NCBI GenBank assembly: GCA_965277495.1
Contig: OZ255824.1
Span: 3,534,001 to 3,598,000, forward strand
Source of the DNA: CAHJXG01 sp965277495
GTDB taxonomy: Bacteria; Pseudomonadota; Alphaproteobacteria; Acetobacterales; Acetobacteraceae
Direction: 5' to 3'
DNA length: 64,000 nucleotides
The notes under the pieces were generated by a model that was given only the letters and a program-made list of their open reading frames with translations, did no database searches and had not been told where the DNA came from. Numbering within the stretch: the first letter of the stretch is position 1; each line of letters opens with the position of its first letter. The translations under genes were made by a program, and so were the position numbers. This document shows, in pieces, positions 35,561 to 44,795 of the stretch.

Positions 35561-36969
35561 TGGGTTTCCAGCATACGTTCGACCCGACCAGCCTGCGCGA
35601 GTATGACATACGCGGCGTGGTCGGACGCACCCTGCACCTGGCGGACGCCTTCGCCATCGGGCGCTGTTTTGGCAGCGTCGTGGCTCGTGCGGGCGGCCAT
35701 GTCGTGGCGGTGGGCTATGACGGCCGGCTGTCTTCGCCCGAGTTGGCGTCGGCGCTGGTGGACGGGTTGAAGGCGAGCGGGATGGAGGTGCTACGGGTAG
35801 GGCGCGGGCCGACGCCGATGCTGTATTTCGCGGCGACCACGCTGAATACGGATGGCGCGGTGATGGTGACGGGGAGCCATAACCCGCCGGATTATAACGG
35901 CTTTAAGATGATGCTGGGCAAGCGGGCGTTTTTCGGCACTGATATCCAGGAGTTGGGCCGCATGGCGGCGGCGGGGGACGTGGCGCCCGAGGCGGCGGGC
36001 AGCGACCGTGCGGTCGATGTCGCGGATGCCTATGTGGCGCGGCTGGTGCAGGACTGGGACGGCGGCGACCGCAAGCTGCGCGTTGTGTGGGACAACGCCA
36101 ACGGCGCCGCGGGCGAAGTGCTGGCCCGGCTGCTCAAGGTGCTGCCGGGGCGCCATAGCGTGCTGAATGCCGAGATCGACGGTCGCTTTCCGGCGCACCA
36201 CCCGGACCCGACCATTGCCCGCAACCAGGAGCAGTTGATGGCCGCGGTGCGCGAGCAGGGCGCGGACCTGGGCATCGGCTTTGACGGCGATGCGGACCGG
36301 ATCGGCGTCGTGGACGGCGGCGGGGGCATGCTGGTTGGCGACCAGTTGATGGTGGTGCTGGCGCGCGACGTGCTGCGGACCCATCCTGGCGCCACGATCA
36401 TCGCCGACGTAAAGGCGAGCCAGGTGCTGTATGACGAGATTGCTCGTGCTGGCGGCACGCCGATGATGTTCAAGACCGGGCATAGCCTGATCAAGGCGAA
36501 GATGGCGGAGATTTCTGCGCCGTTCGCCGGTGAGATGTCGGGGCATATCTTCTATGCCGACCGTTGGTATGGGTTTGACGACGCGCTGTATGTCGCGGTG
36601 CGCCTGTTGGGCATCGTGGCGCGCATGGATGGCACGCTGGAGGCGGTGCGGCGGGCGCTGCCTCAGGTGGTGAATACGCCGGAGCTGCGGTTCGATTGCG
36701 ACGATACGCGCAAGTTCGTGGTGGTGCAGGAGGTCGCGGCCCGGCTGCGTGCGGCGCGTGCCGACCTGAACGACATTGACGGGGTTCGGGTGTTGACGCC
36801 GGATGGATGGTGGCTGCTGCGGGCGTCGAATACGCAGGCGGTGCTGGTGGCGCGGGCGGAGGCGCGGGACGATGCCGGGCTGGAGCGGTTGAAGGCGGCA
36901 TTGGTGGAGCAGTTGACGGCTTCGGGTTTGGCTGCGCCGGATTTTTCGGGGAATAATGCCGGGCACTGA
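35560..36969 (+). CDS. Phosphomannomutase/phosphoglucomutase
   Basis: Alpha-D-phosphohexomutase that interconverts sugar 6- and 1-phosphates, supplying GalU and GDP-mannose synthesis. It has 469 residues. It contains the active-site serine loop MVTGSHNPPDYNGFKMML, the metal loop GIGFDGDADRIGVVD, the sugar-binding loop FAGEMSGHIFYAD and a C-terminal phosphate site (LRASNTQAVLVARAEA). The bifunctional ManB/AlgC type is most likely. It precedes a damaged glycosyltransferase. Confidence 0.93.
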   Translation: MGFQHTFDPTSLREYDIRGVVGRTLHLADAFAIGRCFGSVVARAGGHVVAVGYDGRLSSPELASALVDGLKASGMEVLRVGRGPTPMLYFAATTLNTDGAVMVTGSHNPPDYNGFKMMLGKRAFFGTDIQELGRMAAAGDVAPEAAGSDRAVDVADAYVARLVQDWDGGDRKLRVVWDNANGAAGEVLARLLKVLPGRHSVLNAEIDGRFPAHHPDPTIARNQEQLMAAVREQGADLGIGFDGDADRIGVVDGGGGMLVGDQLMVVLARDVLRTHPGATIIADVKASQVLYDEIARAGGTPMMFKTGHSLIKAKMAEISAPFAGEMSGHIFYADRWYGFDDALYVAVRLLGIVARMDGTLEAVRRALPQVVNTPELRFDCDDTRKFVVVQEVAARLRAARADLNDIDGVRVLTPDGWWLLRASNTQAVLVARAEARDDAGLERLKAALVEQLTASGLAAPDFSGNNAGH

Positions 36970-36972
36970 ACC

Positions 36973-38037
36973 TTGGCCGCGGCGGTGATCGAGCCGGCCG
37001 CGGCCGACCTTGCCCTGTGCATTCCGTCCCGGGCTTTCGCCACGCGCCCGCCCAAGGTACGGAACCGCGCGCTGGTGCCGGCCGCGATTGCAGAGGCAAT
37101 GTCCTACGCTTGGGGCAGCCGCAGTTACGCCGCCTGCGACGTCACCGTGCATCGGGCGCGGGACGTCTATGTCATGGGCGAAGGCCTGGTGTTCGACCGC
37201 AACCTAGCCGTCGTCCGTTCCAGTATCACGTAGCATTCGCCCGCCGAGATCGACGCCGCCGCGATCCGGTTGCGGACAGCGATGGCGGGCGTGGACATCC
37301 CAACCTTGCCTGGAACGACGGTGCTCTGCGCCAAGCGGGGGGCAGCGAATTACGGGCATTGGATTTACGAGATGCTGCCGGTCGCCTGGCTTTGCCGTGC
37401 CCAGCTTCGGGCGGGTGAGTGGCGGGCGCTGGTGCCGCGGGCCGAAGGGCGGCTCGCGGCGGCTGTCCAGGACTCGCTCGATCTGCTGGATATTCCGCCC
37501 GCGCACGTTGCGATGCTGGCGTCCACGCCGCAGCACGCCAGCGAACTCCTGATTTTTGAGGGTCTCACGCGGCATGGCGTGTATGTTTCGCCGCTGGTGA
37601 CAGACTGCCTTGCGGCTTTGGCTTCCACCATCCCGGCGGTAGGCGCGGAGCGTTTATGGGTCAGCCGGGTCAGGGAGTGCCGCAGGTTTTGGAACGAGAC
37701 TGAGCTTTGCGCGGTGCTGGCAGGGTCAGGCTGGACGGTCGGCGAGCCCGGCAGGGTGCCGCTGCGGCAGCAGATCGCTCTATTCAAGGGAGCGCGGCAC
37801 ATCGCCGGCGTTTGTGGCGCCGGCCTCACCAACCTGGCCTTTGCAGCGCCGGGCGCCCGCGTCACGAACTTCGTCCCGGCCGCCATGCCGGAAACGTTGT
37901 TCTGGCTGCTGTCCGAACTCTGCGGCCACGACTACGTCGAGGTCCGCTCGCCACAGGCAAAAATGCAGGTCGGGGTCACTGCCTGGGACGGCGCCCTGGT
38001 GCTAGGGTTACCCGATGTCCTAGCCTATCTGGCGTAA
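36973..38037 (+). pseudogene. GT61 (DUF563) family glycosyltransferase, interrupted by in-frame TAG
   Basis: The frame opens at TTG 36973 (or GTG 36985) and is stopped by TAG at 37231-37233. It continues in the same frame with no shift to 38037, about 354 codons in all. The downstream part has GT61/DUF563 hallmarks: ANYGHWIYEMLPVAW, then WVSRVRECRRFWNETEL and IAGVCGAGLTNLAFAAPGAR. The break fits one CAG-to-TAG change. It follows galU and the hexomutase, so it probably decorated a surface polysaccharide. A restart inside the frame (ATG 37282 region) would lack the N-terminus. Confidence 0.85.
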
Positions 38038-38054
38038 CCGGAAGGCCCCGCTCC

Positions 38055-39170
38055 ATGCTGCAACCGCCCCCCGCCCAGCCCGGCATGCGTGAGGACGAGA
38101 TCGACACACCGGCCTTGCTGATCGACCTCGACGCGTTCGAAGGCAACTTGGACCGCATGGCCGACCTGCTGCGCCCGACCGGCACCCGGTTGCGCGCCCA
38201 TGCCAAGACGCATAAGTCGCCGGTCATTGCCCGGTTGCAGATTGGCCGTGGCGCCGTGGGGCAGTGCGTGCAGAAGGTGGCGGAGGCTGAGGTTTTGGCC
38301 TGGGGCGGCGTTGGCGACATCCTCGTCTCGAACGAGGTCGTGGGCGATGCCAAGCTGGCGCGGCTGCTGGCGCTGTCGCATATTTCGCGGGTGGCCGTTT
38401 GCGCCGATGACGCTGATAACGTGGGCCGGATCGAGGCGGCGGCGGCGGCGGCGGGCCAGCGGATGACGGTGCTGGTCGAGATCGATGTCGGTGCGGCGCG
38501 GGCCGGGCTTGCGCCGGGGCCGGACGCGGTGGCGCTGGCTTTGCGGATCGCCGGGTCGCCGCATTTGGTTTTTGGGGGTTTGCAGGCGTATCACGGCAGC
38601 GCCCAGCATGTCCGTTCGGTGATGGAGCGCGGCGAGGCGATCGGCGGGGCCGTGGATGATACGCGCCGCACTGTGGAGCAGTTGCGCCAGCGCGGCCTGG
38701 AGTGTGCCATCGTCGGCGGGGCTGGAACGGGGACGTTCGAGATGGAGGCGGCGAGCGGGGTTTATAACGAGATCCAGGCCGGGAGCTATTGCTTCATGGA
38801 TGCGGATTACGGACTTAACCGAGACGGTGTTTCGGCTGGGTTCCAGCAGGCGCTGTTCGTGCTGGCGACGGTGATGAGCGCGACGCGGCCGGGCCTGGCG
38901 GTGCTGGATGCCGGGCACAAGGCGGTGGCGATCGACAGCGGGCTGCCTTTGGTATGGCAGCGGGACGGCGTGCGGTATGCCGGCGCCTCGGACGAGCATG
39001 GCAAGCTGGAGTGGGGCGCCGAGACCAGCGGGCCGAAGCTGGGGGAGAAGCTGCGGCTGGTGCCGGGGCATTGCGATCCGACGGTGGACCGGTTCGATTG
39101 GTATGTCGGCGTGCGTGGCGGCAGGGTGGAGTGCCTGTGGCCGGTGGCGGCGCGAGGCGGGCTGGCATGA
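38055..39170 (+). CDS. D-threonine aldolase-like PLP-dependent enzyme (DSD1 family)
   Basis: Fold-type III PLP enzyme of the alanine-racemase-like superfamily, acting on D-hydroxy-amino acids such as D-threonine or D-serine. The ATG at 38055 gives 371 residues. The opening EIDTPALLIDLDAFEGNLDR and the PLP-lysine segment LRAHAKTHKSPVIARL are typical. The C-terminal metal-site residues lie around LVPGHCDPTVDRFDWY. The substrate cannot be fixed from sequence. The frame open upstream to 37707 overlaps the glycosyltransferase and is rejected. Confidence 0.88.
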   Translation: MLQPPPAQPGMREDEIDTPALLIDLDAFEGNLDRMADLLRPTGTRLRAHAKTHKSPVIARLQIGRGAVGQCVQKVAEAEVLAWGGVGDILVSNEVVGDAKLARLLALSHISRVAVCADDADNVGRIEAAAAAAGQRMTVLVEIDVGAARAGLAPGPDAVALALRIAGSPHLVFGGLQAYHGSAQHVRSVMERGEAIGGAVDDTRRTVEQLRQRGLECAIVGGAGTGTFEMEAASGVYNEIQAGSYCFMDADYGLNRDGVSAGFQQALFVLATVMSATRPGLAVLDAGHKAVAIDSGLPLVWQRDGVRYAGASDEHGKLEWGAETSGPKLGEKLRLVPGHCDPTVDRFDWYVGVRGGRVECLWPVAARGGLA

Positions 39171-39367
39171 GCGGGCCGCATCGCTCGCTCGGGTCGTTGA
39201 TCGAGCCAGGGCAGCGGGTGCTGCATCCCGGCCGGCCGGATTGGGGGGTGGGCCAGGTGCAGTCGGCGGTCGGGGACCGCATTACGGTGAATTTCGAGCA
39301 TGCGGGCAAGGTGCTGGTGAACGCTGGCGTTGTTGCGCTGGATATACTTGATGACGATGACGGTTGA
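39167..39367 (+). CDS. DUF3553 domain protein
   Basis: Small protein of 66 residues with the DUF3553 pattern (EPGQRVLHPGRPDWGVGQV, then ITVNFEHAGKVLVN). Such domains also occur as C-terminal modules of some UvrD-like helicases, and the fold is thought to resemble CarD/Tudor-like barrels. The function of the stand-alone form is unknown. ATGA overlap with the preceding gene and a 17-bp overlap with moaA show tight packing. Confidence 0.85.
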   Translation: MSGPHRSLGSLIEPGQRVLHPGRPDWGVGQVQSAVGDRITVNFEHAGKVLVNAGVVALDILDDDDG

Positions 39368-40385
39368 ACCGGTGGCGTTCAGGGCCGACACTATGGGGAT
39401 GATCGATCCGTTTGGCCGCGCCATCACCTATTTGCGAGTGTCCGTTACCGACCGCTGCGATTTGCGCTGCGTGTACTGCATGTCGGAGGACATGACGTTC
39501 CTGCCGAAGGCCGACGTTCTGTCGCTGGAGGAGTTGGAGCGGCTGTGCACGGCGTTCATCCGGCTGGGCACGACCAAGATACGTATTACCGGCGGCGAGC
39601 CGTTGGTGCGCCGGGATGTGCAGACGCTGTTCGAGCGGCTGGGCGGTCGTTTGGGGCAGGGGCTCGATGAGCTGACGCTGACGACCAATGGCACGCAGCT
39701 TACGAAGCATGCGGCGGCGCTGTATGCGGCTGGGGTGCGGCGGGTGAACGTGAGCCTTGATACGCTGGACCCGGCGCGGTTTGCGGCGATCACGCGGTGG
39801 GGCAAGATCGAGAAGGTGCTGGACGGCATTGCGGCGGCAAAGGTGGCGGGCCTGCATGTAAAGATCAACGCGGTTGCGCTGAAGGGCGTGAACGAGGACG
39901 AGATCGACGACATGCTGGCGTGGTGCGGGCAGCAGGGGCATGATTTGTGCCTGATCGAGACTATGCCTATGGGCGATGTTGGCGGTGACCGCACGGAGCA
40001 ATACTTGCCGTTGTCGATGGTGCGTGCCCGGCTGCGGCAGCGGTGGACGTTGCAGGGGACGGATTACCAGACTGGCGGCCCGGCCCGGTACTTCGATGTG
40101 GCGGAGACTGGGACGCGGATCGGGTTTATTACGCCGATGACGCATAATTTCTGCGAGAGCTGCAACCGCGTGCGGCTGACGTGCACGGGGACGCTGTATA
40201 TGTGCCTGGGGCAGGACGACGCGGCGGATTTGCGGCGGGTGTTGCGGGATGGGGTGACGGATGCCGAGCTGGATGCGGCGATCCGGCTGGCGATTACGCG
40301 CAAGCCTAAGGGGCATGATTTCGTGATTGACCGGCGTAGTCCGGCGCCGGCGGTGGCGCGGCATATGAGCTTGACGGGGGGGTAG
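39351..40385 (+). CDS. moaA: GTP 3',8-cyclase MoaA
   Basis: Radical-SAM enzyme that starts molybdenum-cofactor synthesis by converting GTP to 3',8-cyclo-GTP. It has 344 residues from ATG 39351; ATG 39357 is an alternative. The SAM cluster motif is CDLRCVYC. The second cluster is bound by CESCNRVRLTCTGTLYMC. The essential C-terminal Gly-Gly is present as the last two residues. No other moa gene is nearby. Confidence 0.96.
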   Translation: MTMTVEPVAFRADTMGMIDPFGRAITYLRVSVTDRCDLRCVYCMSEDMTFLPKADVLSLEELERLCTAFIRLGTTKIRITGGEPLVRRDVQTLFERLGGRLGQGLDELTLTTNGTQLTKHAAALYAAGVRRVNVSLDTLDPARFAAITRWGKIEKVLDGIAAAKVAGLHVKINAVALKGVNEDEIDDMLAWCGQQGHDLCLIETMPMGDVGGDRTEQYLPLSMVRARLRQRWTLQGTDYQTGGPARYFDVAETGTRIGFITPMTHNFCESCNRVRLTCTGTLYMCLGQDDAADLRRVLRDGVTDAELDAAIRLAITRKPKGHDFVIDRRSPAPAVARHMSLTGG

Positions 40386-40404
40386 ACGCATCCGGCGGCC
40401 AGCG

Positions 40405-41664
40405 ATGCGGCCGCTGCATGGAGTTAGTTTCGGCGAGGCGTTTCGGGTGTGGCTGCGGGTTGCGGCGCTCAGCTTTGGCGGGCTGGCGGGACAGATTGCG
40501 GTGATGCACCGGATCATCGTCGAGGAGAAGCGCTGGATCGGGGAGGCGCGTTTCTTGCACGCCTTGGGTTACTGCACCTTGTTGCCTGGGCCGGAGGCGC
40601 AGCAGCTTGCAACCTATATCGGCTGGCTGATGCATCGCACGGGTGGCGGAGTGATGGCGGGGGCGTTGTTCGTGCTGCCGGGGTTCGTGTCGATCCTGGG
40701 GCTGAGCGTGGTGTATGCGGTCTATGGCAGCGTCGGGGCGGTGGCGGCGCTGTTCTTGTTTGCGGTTCCGTTCCCGGCAGTGGTGCTGACGGCCGGGTTG
40801 GCCGGGTTCGCCGGCGCGCGCATGGGAGTGCGTGCGTTCGCAGCGGGCGAAGGCGGGCCTGGCAGGTTTGGTGGGGCGGCTGGGTTTGGGCCTGCATTGC
40901 TCGATGCGGCTTATGGTGAGGGCTTGCCGGATTACGCCCGCCCGACGATCGGCGGCGCGTTGCGGGCCGGAGGGATTTGGCTGACGCTATGGCTGGTTCC
41001 GGTTGGCTGCGTGCTGCTGGTGTTGGGCGCGGACAGCACGTTCGGTCGGATTGCGGTGTTCTTCAGTCAAATGGCCGTAATCACCTTTGGGGGCGCGTAT
41101 GCGGTGCTGGCCTACGTGGCGCAGCAGGCGGTTGAGGGGTATGGCTGGCTGCGGCCTGGCGAGATGCTGGATGGCTTGGGCATGGCGGAGACGACGCCGG
41201 GTCCATTGATCATGGTGTTGGAGTTCGTCGGCTTCATGGCGGCTTACCGCGATCCTGGGCTGCTGACGCCCTGGGTTGCCGGCACGCTGGGGGCGGTGCT
41301 GGCGACGTGGGTCACTTTCGTGCCGTGCTTTTTGTGGATCTTCCTTGGGGCACCGTTCATTGAGACGCTCCGGGGCAACCGCTCGCTGAACGGGGCGCTG
41401 GCCGCTATTACCGCCGCGGTCGTGGGGGTGATCCTGAATCTCGCGGCCTGGTTTGCGCTGCACAGCCTGTTTCGGGCGCAGGCGCCGGTGTGCGGGTTTG
41501 GCCTGTCGTTCGACTTGCCGGTACTTAGCAGCGTCGATCCCTGGGCGGCGGCGCTGGCCGTTGCCGCTGCACTTGCGCTGCTGTGGTTCAAGGCCGGGGT
41601 GATCCCGACCCTGGCTGGATGTGCGCTGGCTGGGGTGGCGTTGCATGTTGCTGGAGCGGTTTGA
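40405..41664 (+). CDS. chrA: Chromate transporter ChrA
   Basis: Inner-membrane protein of the CHR family, which exports chromate. At 419 residues it is the long form with two homologous halves: FGGLAGQIAVMHRIIVEEKR with LPGPEAQQLATYIG in the first, and ITFGGAYAVLAYVAQQAVE with ETTPGPLIMVLEFVGF in the second. About ten to twelve hydrophobic segments are visible. No chrB or other resistance gene is adjacent, so chromate as the true substrate is an inference from family. Confidence 0.92.
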   Translation: MRPLHGVSFGEAFRVWLRVAALSFGGLAGQIAVMHRIIVEEKRWIGEARFLHALGYCTLLPGPEAQQLATYIGWLMHRTGGGVMAGALFVLPGFVSILGLSVVYAVYGSVGAVAALFLFAVPFPAVVLTAGLAGFAGARMGVRAFAAGEGGPGRFGGAAGFGPALLDAAYGEGLPDYARPTIGGALRAGGIWLTLWLVPVGCVLLVLGADSTFGRIAVFFSQMAVITFGGAYAVLAYVAQQAVEGYGWLRPGEMLDGLGMAETTPGPLIMVLEFVGFMAAYRDPGLLTPWVAGTLGAVLATWVTFVPCFLWIFLGAPFIETLRGNRSLNGALAAITAAVVGVILNLAAWFALHSLFRAQAPVCGFGLSFDLPVLSSVDPWAAALAVAAALALLWFKAGVIPTLAGCALAGVALHVAGAV

Positions 41665-41672
41665 AGGCCCGG

Positions 41673-42518
41673 TTATTTCAATGCATCCGAAAGGCTGACC
41701 CGGCCAGAACCAGGGTTCAGCGGCTTGGGCTGCTGCGGGCCTGGCGCCCATGCGGTCATGCTGGCGAGGCGAAGGGTCGCCACCGTGCGGCCGTCGTGTT
41801 GGGGGCAGGTGGATAGCGCGGCGGGGAACAGGGCGCGTGCTGGCGTGCGACGGTTGCGCAGTGCGACGGCGTTGCCTTCGCCGCTGGCGCGCAGGTCGCG
41901 GAGCAGGGCGAGCGGGTCGGCATAGCGCAACGACATGTCCTCCACGTCCGCAACGGGCAGCGCGAAGCCGGCGCGCTGCAGCAGAGCGGCGAGGTCGCGC
42001 AGCTCAGGGAAGGGCGAGATGCGCGGGGAAGCGCCGCCGGCCAACTCGGCCTCCGCCTGGGTCAGGGCAGCGCGGAGTTCGCCGAGCGTGCCCAGTGCCG
42101 GCAGGCTGGCGAGGAGCAAGCCGCCGGGCTGCAACGCTTGGCGCAGTTGGATCAGCGCGCCGGGGAGGTCGTTGACCCAGTGCAGCGACACGCTCGCGAC
42201 CACCAGATCGAAGCTGGCCGGGGCGAAGGGCAGCCATTCTTCGTCGACCGCCACGCATAGGCCGCCATTGAGTGCGGCCATCTGGGGCGACAGATCGCAG
42301 CTCACGACTTCGATGCCCCGTGCCCGCAGAAGGGGTGCGACGACGCCGCGGCCGCCGATGTCGAGGGCGCGGGTGAAGCTGCGCGTGGTGTCGTCGAGGC
42401 GGTCCAGCAGGCGCTCGGCGCATTCCTGCAAGATGCCGGCGACCTGTTCCACCGTGACTGCGGCGCGGTTGCGGTGCAGGCGGACGGCCCGACGGTCGAA
42501 TACAACGGGAGCGCTCAT
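41673..42518 (-). CDS. SAM-dependent methyltransferase (NDUFAF5/BioC-like)
   Basis: Class I methyltransferase of 281 residues from ATG 42518; the frame is open for 20 more codons upstream. The opening PVVFDRRAVRLHRNRAA is typical of the alphaproteobacterial relatives of the mitochondrial complex-I factor NDUFAF5. SAM-binding motifs are ALDIGGRGVVAPLL and VSCDLSPQMAA; FDLVVASVSLHWVNDLPGAL follows. Biotin-pathway BioC is an alternative, but no bio genes are near. Confidence 0.85.
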   Translation of the reverse strand: MSAPVVFDRRAVRLHRNRAAVTVEQVAGILQECAERLLDRLDDTTRSFTRALDIGGRGVVAPLLRARGIEVVSCDLSPQMAALNGGLCVAVDEEWLPFAPASFDLVVASVSLHWVNDLPGALIQLRQALQPGGLLLASLPALGTLGELRAALTQAEAELAGGASPRISPFPELRDLAALLQRAGFALPVADVEDMSLRYADPLALLRDLRASGEGNAVALRNRRTPARALFPAALSTCPQHDGRTVATLRLASMTAWAPGPQQPKPLNPGSGRVSLSDALK

Positions 42519-42615
42519 GTCACCCATGTGCGGACGCCCGCAGCTGATGCCAAGCATTTTGACCGAACGACCGGGCACCGGTTAGGATGGGCCTACGACC
42601 GCCAGGGGAACAAGC

Positions 42616-43224
42616 ATGAACGCGCCCGCAGCCTCCGCCGCCCGCACCGCAGCCGTCGCCGCCACCATGGACCGCATCAAAGCGATCGAGCATGAGGAGG
42701 GCGTCACGCGTGCGGGCCTGGATGCTATTTTGGCCGAGATGCTCGCGTTGGCGGAGCACGAGGCGCTGTTTCCCCAGATGGAGTTCCCGCCGCTGCCTGA
42801 GGGTGAGAAAGGCTCGCGCCGCTATTTGCTGCAGGAGGATCCGGACGGGCGCTTCGCGCTTTATTTGTTGGCGCTGAATCCCGGCAATTCCAGCAAGCCG
42901 CACGACCATACGACTTGGGCCGTCGTTACCGCGGTGGAGGGGCAGGAACTCAACCGGGTGTATCGCCGGACGGACGATGCCTCGGTCCCTGGCAGGGCCA
43001 CGCTGGAGCAGATGCGCGAGGTGATGGTCGAGCCTGGCCGCGGGATTGCGTTCATGCCGGACGATATCCACTCCATCCACACTTTTGGCACGAAGCCAAC
43101 GCGGCACCTGCATGTTTATGGGCTTGCGCTGGAGAAGCTCGATGCGCGGCAGGGGTTTGATCCGGACCAGGGCACGGTGCAGCCGTATAACAAGGCTTTC
43201 ATGACGCCCACTGCGAACCGATGA
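42616..43224 (+). CDS. Cysteine dioxygenase-like cupin (thiol dioxygenase family)
   Basis: Probable non-haem iron thiol dioxygenase that oxidises cysteine or a related thiol to the sulfinate. It has 202 residues. Candidate iron ligands are H96 and H98 (KPHDHTTW) and a histidine of IHSIHTF (152 or 155). The protein contains no cysteine at all, so it cannot form the Cys-Tyr crosslink of mammalian cysteine dioxygenase, as in many bacterial thiol dioxygenases. It overlaps the rhodanese gene by 4 bp, implying a linked sulfur pathway. Confidence 0.85.
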   Translation: MNAPAASAARTAAVAATMDRIKAIEHEEGVTRAGLDAILAEMLALAEHEALFPQMEFPPLPEGEKGSRRYLLQEDPDGRFALYLLALNPGNSSKPHDHTTWAVVTAVEGQELNRVYRRTDDASVPGRATLEQMREVMVEPGRGIAFMPDDIHSIHTFGTKPTRHLHVYGLALEKLDARQGFDPDQGTVQPYNKAFMTPTANR

Positions 43225-44771
43225 ACCGCGTCGACGCCGCGAGTTTGCGCGATTGGATACAGGACGGGCGGGAGCTGGCGATCCTGGATGCGCGCGAGGA
43301 GGGCGAGTTTGGCGCTAGCCATTTGTTCTGGGCCGTGCCTTGCCCGCTGTCCCGCGCCGAACTGCGGGTGCCGGGGTTGCTGCCGCGGATCGCGACCCGG
43401 ATTGTCTGCGTCGATGACGGGCGCGGCTTGGCGGAGCGGTTGGCCAAATACCTGGCGAGCCAAGGCGCCGACGATTTGCATGTGCTGGACGGTGGCACGC
43501 CTGCCTGGGAAGCGGCCGGGTTCGTGCTGTTCAGCGGGGTGAACGTGCCGAGCAAGGCGTTCGGCGAGTGGGTCGAGCACCACTACGGCACCGAGAGCGT
43601 CGATGCGCCGGAGCTCAAGGCTTGGATCGATGGCGGGCGCGACATGGTCGTGCTCGACAGCCGCCCGTTGGACGAGTTCCGGCGCATGTCGATCCCCGGC
43701 GCCGTCAACGTGCCGGGGGGCGAGCTGGCCTACCGCATTGCCGATCTGGCGCCTGACCCGGCGACGTTGGTTGTGGTGAATTGCGCCGGGCGCACCCGCA
43801 GCATCATGGGTGCGGAAAGCCTGCGCCGGGCCGGGGTGCCGAATGAGGTCGTGGCGCTGCGCAATGGCACAATGGGATGGGAGCTTGCGGGCCTGGAATG
43901 CGAGCGTGGGCAGACGCGACGGTATCGGCCTGGGCCGCCGGCGACGGCGGAGTTGGCGCTTGAGCGTGCGCGGGCGTTTGCGGAGGCGTCGGGAGTTGGC
44001 GTCATTGGCCCGCTTGACCTCGCGCGGTATGAGGAGGACCCGGAGCGCACGGTGTATGTGCTGGATGTGCGCGATCCCGCTGAGTTCGCCGAGGCGCATC
44101 GGCCTGGCAGCCGTAATGCGCCGGGCGGGCAGCTTATTCAGGCGACCGACCAATGGATCGCTGTGCGGGGCGCACGCATCGCCTTATTGGACGACGATGG
44201 CGTGCGTGCGCGCATGGCCGGGGCTTGGCTGCGCCAAATGGGTTGCCGGGATGTGTTCGTGGTGGAGGGGGGCCTGCTCGATCTCGAAGCGGTTTCCGTG
44301 GCGCCGCCATCCCTGCCGGATGCCGAGCTGGTGACGCCCGCCGCGGGCTTTGACGGCGCGCTGGTGGTGGATTTGGGCCGCAGCATCGATTTTCGTGCCG
44401 GCCATATTCCCGGCGCAATTTGGGGCATACGCACACGGCTCGATGCGTTGCGGGATCGGTTGGGCCGGGCCAAGCGCGTGGTGCTGACCTCGCCGGACGG
44501 CGTGTTGGCCCGGTTTGCGGTTGCGGAGGCGCAGAGCCTGACCGATGCGCGGGTCCAGGTGCTGGAGGGTGGCACGGCGGCATGGATTGCGGCTGGCAAT
44601 GTTCCGGAGGCGGACCGTGCGGATCCACCGGATGAGGCGTGCGTTGACTTTTACTTGCGTCCTTATGATCGCAATTCGGGCGTCGAGGCGGCGATGCGGG
44701 CCTATTTGTCTTGGGAAGTCGACTTGGTGCGTGAGATGGAGCGGGACGGCACCGTCGTTTTCGGATCATGA
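43221..44771 (+). CDS. Multi-domain rhodanese-like protein
   Basis: 516 residues with four rhodanese-like repeats, starting near residues 3, 126, 260 and 360. Only the second has a full active loop (C188 in VNCAGRTRS). At the equivalent places the first reads IVCVDDGRG, the third IALLDDDG and the fourth VVLTSPDG, so these look degenerate or structural. Translational coupling to the thiol dioxygenase suggests it handles the sulfite or sulfane sulfur produced there. The precise reaction is inferred. Confidence 0.88.
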   Translation: MNRVDAASLRDWIQDGRELAILDAREEGEFGASHLFWAVPCPLSRAELRVPGLLPRIATRIVCVDDGRGLAERLAKYLASQGADDLHVLDGGTPAWEAAGFVLFSGVNVPSKAFGEWVEHHYGTESVDAPELKAWIDGGRDMVVLDSRPLDEFRRMSIPGAVNVPGGELAYRIADLAPDPATLVVVNCAGRTRSIMGAESLRRAGVPNEVVALRNGTMGWELAGLECERGQTRRYRPGPPATAELALERARAFAEASGVGVIGPLDLARYEEDPERTVYVLDVRDPAEFAEAHRPGSRNAPGGQLIQATDQWIAVRGARIALLDDDGVRARMAGAWLRQMGCRDVFVVEGGLLDLEAVSVAPPSLPDAELVTPAAGFDGALVVDLGRSIDFRAGHIPGAIWGIRTRLDALRDRLGRAKRVVLTSPDGVLARFAVAEAQSLTDARVQVLEGGTAAWIAAGNVPEADRADPPDEACVDFYLRPYDRNSGVEAAMRAYLSWEVDLVREMERDGTVVFGS

Positions 44772-44795
44772 AGTCCTGATTATGAGGGTTGGGGC

